NCBI RefSeq assembly: GCF_024139115.2
Contig: NC_085141.1
Coordinates: forward strand, 219,827,783-219,891,782
Direction of reading: 5' to 3'
Source: Armigeres subalbatus
Lineage: Eukaryota > Arthropoda > Insecta > Diptera > Culicidae
DNA length: 64,000 nt
Both the position numbers and the translations under genes were made by a program. The first letter of the stretch is position 1; the number at the start of each line of letters is the position of its first letter. Below the pieces are notes generated by a model. It saw nothing but the letters and a program-made list of their open reading frames with translations, searched no databases and was not told the DNA's origin. This document shows, piece by piece, positions 36,001 to 42,000 of the stretch.

Positions 36001-39000
36001 GTTTGGCTTAAGATTTGCTCGGGTAGGCTTCTACCAAATAGTCTATTCGTTTACAAGATTCGGTCTAACAACTTTCAGCCTTGTGACTTCCTGTCAAACA
36101 AATCGTTTCTGTTCCAAAGTTCAATTTCAATTAGATTTTTTTTATTTCAACGAGAACTCTTGCAATTTTCACGCTTAGTTTTCACGGAGAGCTCTTCGAA
36201 ATTTTAACTAGATATCGTATGGAATTTTCATGGAAATAATTGGTATCTTCACGAAAAAAATCTCTGGAGTTTCAACGTAATGTTGTAGAGATTTATCAGG
36301 AAATTATGCAGAAAATGCACTGAATCTTCGGTGTTTCTACTGAAAATTTGAATCGGCGTGAAAAATTATAGATCAGCGGCGTGCCAAATTTTAAACGGCG
36401 GCGCGCCGATGCAAAAATGTCGGCGGTAGCGGCATGGCGCGGCGGCGCACAACTCTGCGTAGATGGTGTTGTCCATGTTCTTGTTCGCCTTCTTTATCAC
36501 TTGCCTGCTTCATGTTCGGCTTCTTTGGAGAGGCACTGGTACGGATAGTTTCCCGTACATGATTTCTCGCTTAACTTTTCAAAAGGACCTAAGTAACATT
36601 TTTTTCATGAATTAATTTGAATACTGCAATCAATAGCTTTCATGTTGTTCTGTTGATTGCGCTATTCAAATTAATTCATGTAAAAAATGTTACTTAGAAC
36701 CATTTGAAAAGTTAAGCGAGATTTGATCCTTGATTTTGCAGCTTGAGTCAGAGCGGGGAGAGCATCGATCTTCTGAAAGCGTACACTGAGGATACTGGTC
36801 GTAAGAACATCATACGTTTCTCTTTTGAAATTTCACCACAAGAAAATGTATTGATTTTCATACGATTCTCTTATGGAATGCATTTCATACGACAATCTTA
36901 TGAAATATTTTCAGTTTGTTAAAAAAAGTGTAACCCGGGTTCGAACCATGGACATCGTGATTAGGAGGCGTGCGTTCACACCACACGCCCATCGACGCTT
37001 CGAGAAACTGTTTTGTTGGATACCCAATAAAAAGTTAGAATTGATCGAAAAAGGATCCCACGATTTTCATAGTTTAATTCGTATGAAACATTCTCATAAG
37101 TTTGGTCGTATGGAAATCTTACGGCCAGTATCCTCAGTGTATATGTTTTCTTTTCTGCGCATACGATCGGCATAAGACAAATGAGCAGCAGATCCCACAC
37201 TGACAAAAATCCAATCATATTATTTATGTGTGACACACATAAATTTTGACTATAGGTTTTCCCATAAAATGGCTATGTGAATCCGCATAGCATATATGTG
37301 GAAACACACAACCCTTATTAAATGATAACCTAACCTATAAATACCTATTATTTAAATTATCCTATAGCGGGTGGTTATTAACGCAAACATAAAATATTTT
37401 TGTAAATTTGTTTGGATTTCTTTGGATTTTTATTAGTGCATCTTTTAAAGCGCACGATTTCTCCTTACAACGAGGAAGCATGCCTGCAATTGCTTGGAAG
37501 AATTCTAATTAGTAAATCATTTCTCAATTCAAAGCATGTATTCGATTTTTTTTAAAAGAATCACATTTTTCAGGAATAAGGCGAATTAGTAAATTATTTC
37601 TTCATTTAAATCACGAATCTACCCGGAAATAGGCGAAAAAGTAAATCACTCCTTAAAAACACGCCTATGCCCAGAATAAGGCAATAAGACAGATGACTCT
37701 TGTAAAGCGAGCTTCTGCGTAGTTTTTGTTTATAATTTATCTAATTTTTATGCCAAATGGTCATTATGCCAAATGGCCCTAAAATCATTATGACTGTTTA
37801 TCTTTCCTTTTGTCGTAAGACGAGTTTGTACAATCCCATTTAATTCTACCACTTAATTGTACCTTGACAGATACATATTTCGACCTCAACAGTAAGGTCG
37901 TCTTCAGTGTCTCGTACTTGACTCGACTGTTGAGGTCGAAATACGTATCTGTCAAGGTACAATTAAGTGGTGGAATTAAATGGAATTGTACAAACTCGTC
38001 TTACGACAAGTGAAGACATTCCACTAAAAAGCTCAAAATAATTTTCTTAATGTTTATCTTTGTTATGCCAAACGGTCGTTATGTCAAATGGGTCCTGGCT
38101 ATTCAACTCGTTATGCCATATGGCATTATGCCATTTAGGGTAGCCACAATACTGCGTCCATCCTGTTGATAACACCAGTTGATTCTTGGGGCTTTGCGGT
38201 CTCAAATTTCTTTCAGCTTCTTTCAGTTTTTCCTTCTCCAGCCTTGCAATGGCAGGCCTGGTAGCGAGTCACTTTTTAGTGACTTGGTCACTATTTTGAG
38301 TCTAGTCACTAAAAAGTCACTATTTGCATCCAAAAGACACTAAAGTCACTATTTTTCGGAAAATGGTCACTAAAGTCACTATTTATGTATTGCCTATTAA
38401 AAAAATCAAAATAAAAATCATTTGTACCTACTATTATTATTAACCAAACCAAATGTAAATCTGGTAGCAATATAGGTATACAATTTGGGACATATGCACC
38501 AAAAAAGTTTCAAGTGTGTTTATTTCCGATTCATGATCTCTTTCTCCACGAGTGGAATTTGTTAAAATGCGAAAGGCTGACTTCGAGTATAGAGTACAGA
38601 ATTGAGAAGTTTGGAAAAAACAAGATTTGCAAAAATGAATTGCGGGTCATATGCAGGAAGTCGTAAAGGAAAAAATGCTTGATTAATAGCTTCTTCACAA
38701 AGAAAAACAAAATGACACGAGGCTGTGCTCATTTTTGCTAACGGGGGTGTTCATTTAACTGTACTTAGCGCTCTTAACTCCGGTGAGATTTGTAAAAATA
38801 ATATATAAAAGGATTCTGTTTATGACCAATTAAGAATAGGTAACCAAAAAACTACTGTGGAGGTAAATGAATTGGTCGGATTTCAAAAATCTAAAATATA
38901 ACCAGTGGCGTTCCCCTAACCTTAATCTACCTGTGCACTGAACTTAAATTTAAGGAATTTTCGTGCGAAAATGTATAGAATAACTATATTTTGATTAGAT

Positions 39001-42000
39001 TAAACGACTCTGATCATTTTATTTTCCATTTGGGCTGTAGAAACATCAAAATTTTCATTTTTTTTATCAGTGCACAGGTAAAAAGTGAGGTTACGCGACG
39101 CCACTGAATATAACAAAAATATAATTATATTTAAATGATTTTTTAAAGTCGAGATTATTTGGCCACCCATTTTTTATTAACTTATATTCTTTAATACTAA
39201 AATCTGCCATTAAAAAATTACAGCTTATTAGAATTTCTGCATTTCTATTAAGGTGATTATACAATAAAGCCAGAAATCGGCCATTTTGTAAACCACGTGC
39301 TTTTACAATATATTTTCTAGAGCACGAGATGAAAGAACCATATCGCGTATGAGGCTGAAATAATGGTAGATCGTTTGCTTAGTTATGCTGAACAATCATA
39401 ATTTGAGTTTCGGCACTGTACGAAAACTATTACGCCAGATTTGGGCTTTTAGAAATGTATGTAGATAAACGTGTGGTGAATTTGAAATTCACCACGGGCT
39501 TCATTCTATAATCACCTTAAGAGACCATGTTTTTAATGGATTTTTAGAATGTTCCTCAGAATGCCACGTCGTGTTCGAAATCTCAAAAACTTCATTTTAA
39601 TTTGTTGTTAACCCGTAGGTAAATAACAGGAAAAATCGTATTTTTTTAATTTCCTCCTTTATGTTAATTACTTTATATTTTGAATCAAATGGTCCTACCG
39701 AAGATTAATAACTTTTTTGAATCCGAATAGTTCCCGCCTGCGAACCAATTAGATAATTTTATATCATCCTTTTACTGTTATACAGAAAACTTCGAGCTCA
39801 TATTAAACAACAAATATTGTTGTAATTATCAACATAATTTTGAGTAACAACTTGTAACACACTACCCGTTTCTCGTTACGCCGGATAGATACCTTCTCGT
39901 GATGTGTTACCTAATATGAGGTACCATGGCCACATTGCTAGCTTCTGGCTAATCCAACGAATACCATCCTCAATACCCAACTCCGTGGTACTTATGAGAG
40001 TTTCGCAGTCGCTGGCCTCTTGCTTCTATCCTCTCCATCCTTACGGTGAAGATGGGCGTGACCAGTAGCAGTAATTTTCATGGTTTTGTTATTTTTTCCT
40101 TTTCTTGATTTCTGATAGCATTATAAATAAGGAATTTAACCCTTAAATGCGCAATGTTGTTTTAAAACAACAAACCGAAAATACGTTTAATGTTAATGGT
40201 TTTAATGGTTGTTTACGTTAAAAATATTTTCGACGATTTCTAAAAAAATCGCCTTGCGCCTTTAAGGGTTAAAAACAAAACACTTGTTGGCAACAGGCCT
40301 TAGAAAATTCGTTCAAAAACGAACGAATGCTTCGTTTTTAGCCCACAATGAGGTTTTAATTTCGGTGCACCGATTGATGTTCGCTCGATGATGTGCTGCT
40401 TGCTGCACGTACAAGGGAAGAGGCAAATACAAAGCATTCGTTTTGTACATTGAAAAAGGGGAGTTTTGAACGAGGCAGCTTCACAAGCCGGGTAGTGCCG
40501 AGGCGACGTCGTCCAGTAGGGCAGTGTGAAGTGACGATGCTTCCTTCGTTCATCGGCAGTGTTTCAGATGCGAGTGAGTGTTGTGTAAATACAAAACCAT
40601 ATTAGCGAGAAAGAGAGAGAATGCATTATATACCTCTCTTTTGCACATTCATTCCAACAGAAATGCGCAACTCAGTATAAGTGAGGCAAGAGAGTTTATT
40701 ATTCTCTGCACTAGCGGGTGCTTGATTTCACTCTTCAACTGTTTCGTACAACAGTGCCATATGGAGCGAGGAAGCATTCTTCACTAAGCACTTTGAAACT
40801 GTTCTCTCATGAAGCTACCTTCCTCGGGAGTATATCTGGTGCTGAAGCATAAGTCCTCATTTTCATTGTTTCATTCATCCAAGCCCTGGTTGGCAATCTA
40901 CGAATTATAATGTAACTTGTAGCTCTATACAAGTTTAAAAACTCCATACAAAAGTCACTATTCGGTCACTTTTTCTACAATTGAAAGTCACTATTTGGTC
41001 ACTTTTTTGTCATCGTTGGTCACTAAAGTCACTATTTTGAACAGCATTCATCGCTACCAGCCCTGCAATGGTCATCTTGAGATGCGATCTCCTGGTCCTT
41101 GCTGGTGAAGACTGCCTTGGCACTTTTTACTGAATGTTGGGTGTTGGTTGGGATATTGAGGACGGGCGGCTGGGGAATTCGACGCTCCATCGATGCTGAG
41201 TTGCCACACAGCTGTGCGGAACTGTTATTAATTTTATTATTATTATGATTTATTGTCAACAGGTGAAATAGACACCCCAATGACCGCTATCTTGAAATAA
41301 ATACATTAACTACGTACATACGTTAACTTATAGTGAAGAGCAAAAATATGCTGAATATTACACTTATTAGTTTTTCGCGACACATTAAAATCAAACACAG
41401 AATTACACATATTGAATAAACGGGACATGCTTCGGACCGGCTCATGTAGTCCATAGTTAGATCTGGCTGCAGGGAGATTGATGAACGAGTGTGATCGGAG
41501 ATAGGAGGCGTATTTACAACTTACCATCTGGGTTCCTCCTCTGGATACGATTCATCTCCTTGACGCCTTGATGTTTTAGAAGTCAACAGCGTCCGCGTTC
41601 GAAACAACGCACTTAGTCGTATTCAGGGCGGGGTGCTCGACCATTACTTTCGCAACCTACGAAAAATACCACGCGTCTCCTTCACGAAAACGCAAACGTT
41701 TGCTGTTCTACCGTCGCGCAAGTCACTTTAGCAGCAACCCGTGAGGCACCGTGCGCCTCCTTCGCATTTCCGGAAAACGTTCGTTCCACCACCGCGCAAG
41801 TCACTATTTTACCTGCCAAAATGAGATACTATGAGCCTCCTTTGAACAACATCACACTATTGTCCGGAGGGCATAGTATTTTTCTCAGCCAAATGATGAA
41901 ATCGACCATCCAAATGACGTCACTCGTCAGCTGAATGAACAAAATTACTACACGCGCGGGTACGGTACCAAGTCAATTTACCTACGTTTGCACTGAATGA

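Noticed and set aside
36873..37175. 100-codon + strand ORF
   Set aside because: Lies entirely within a MITE with inverted ends; no protein motif.
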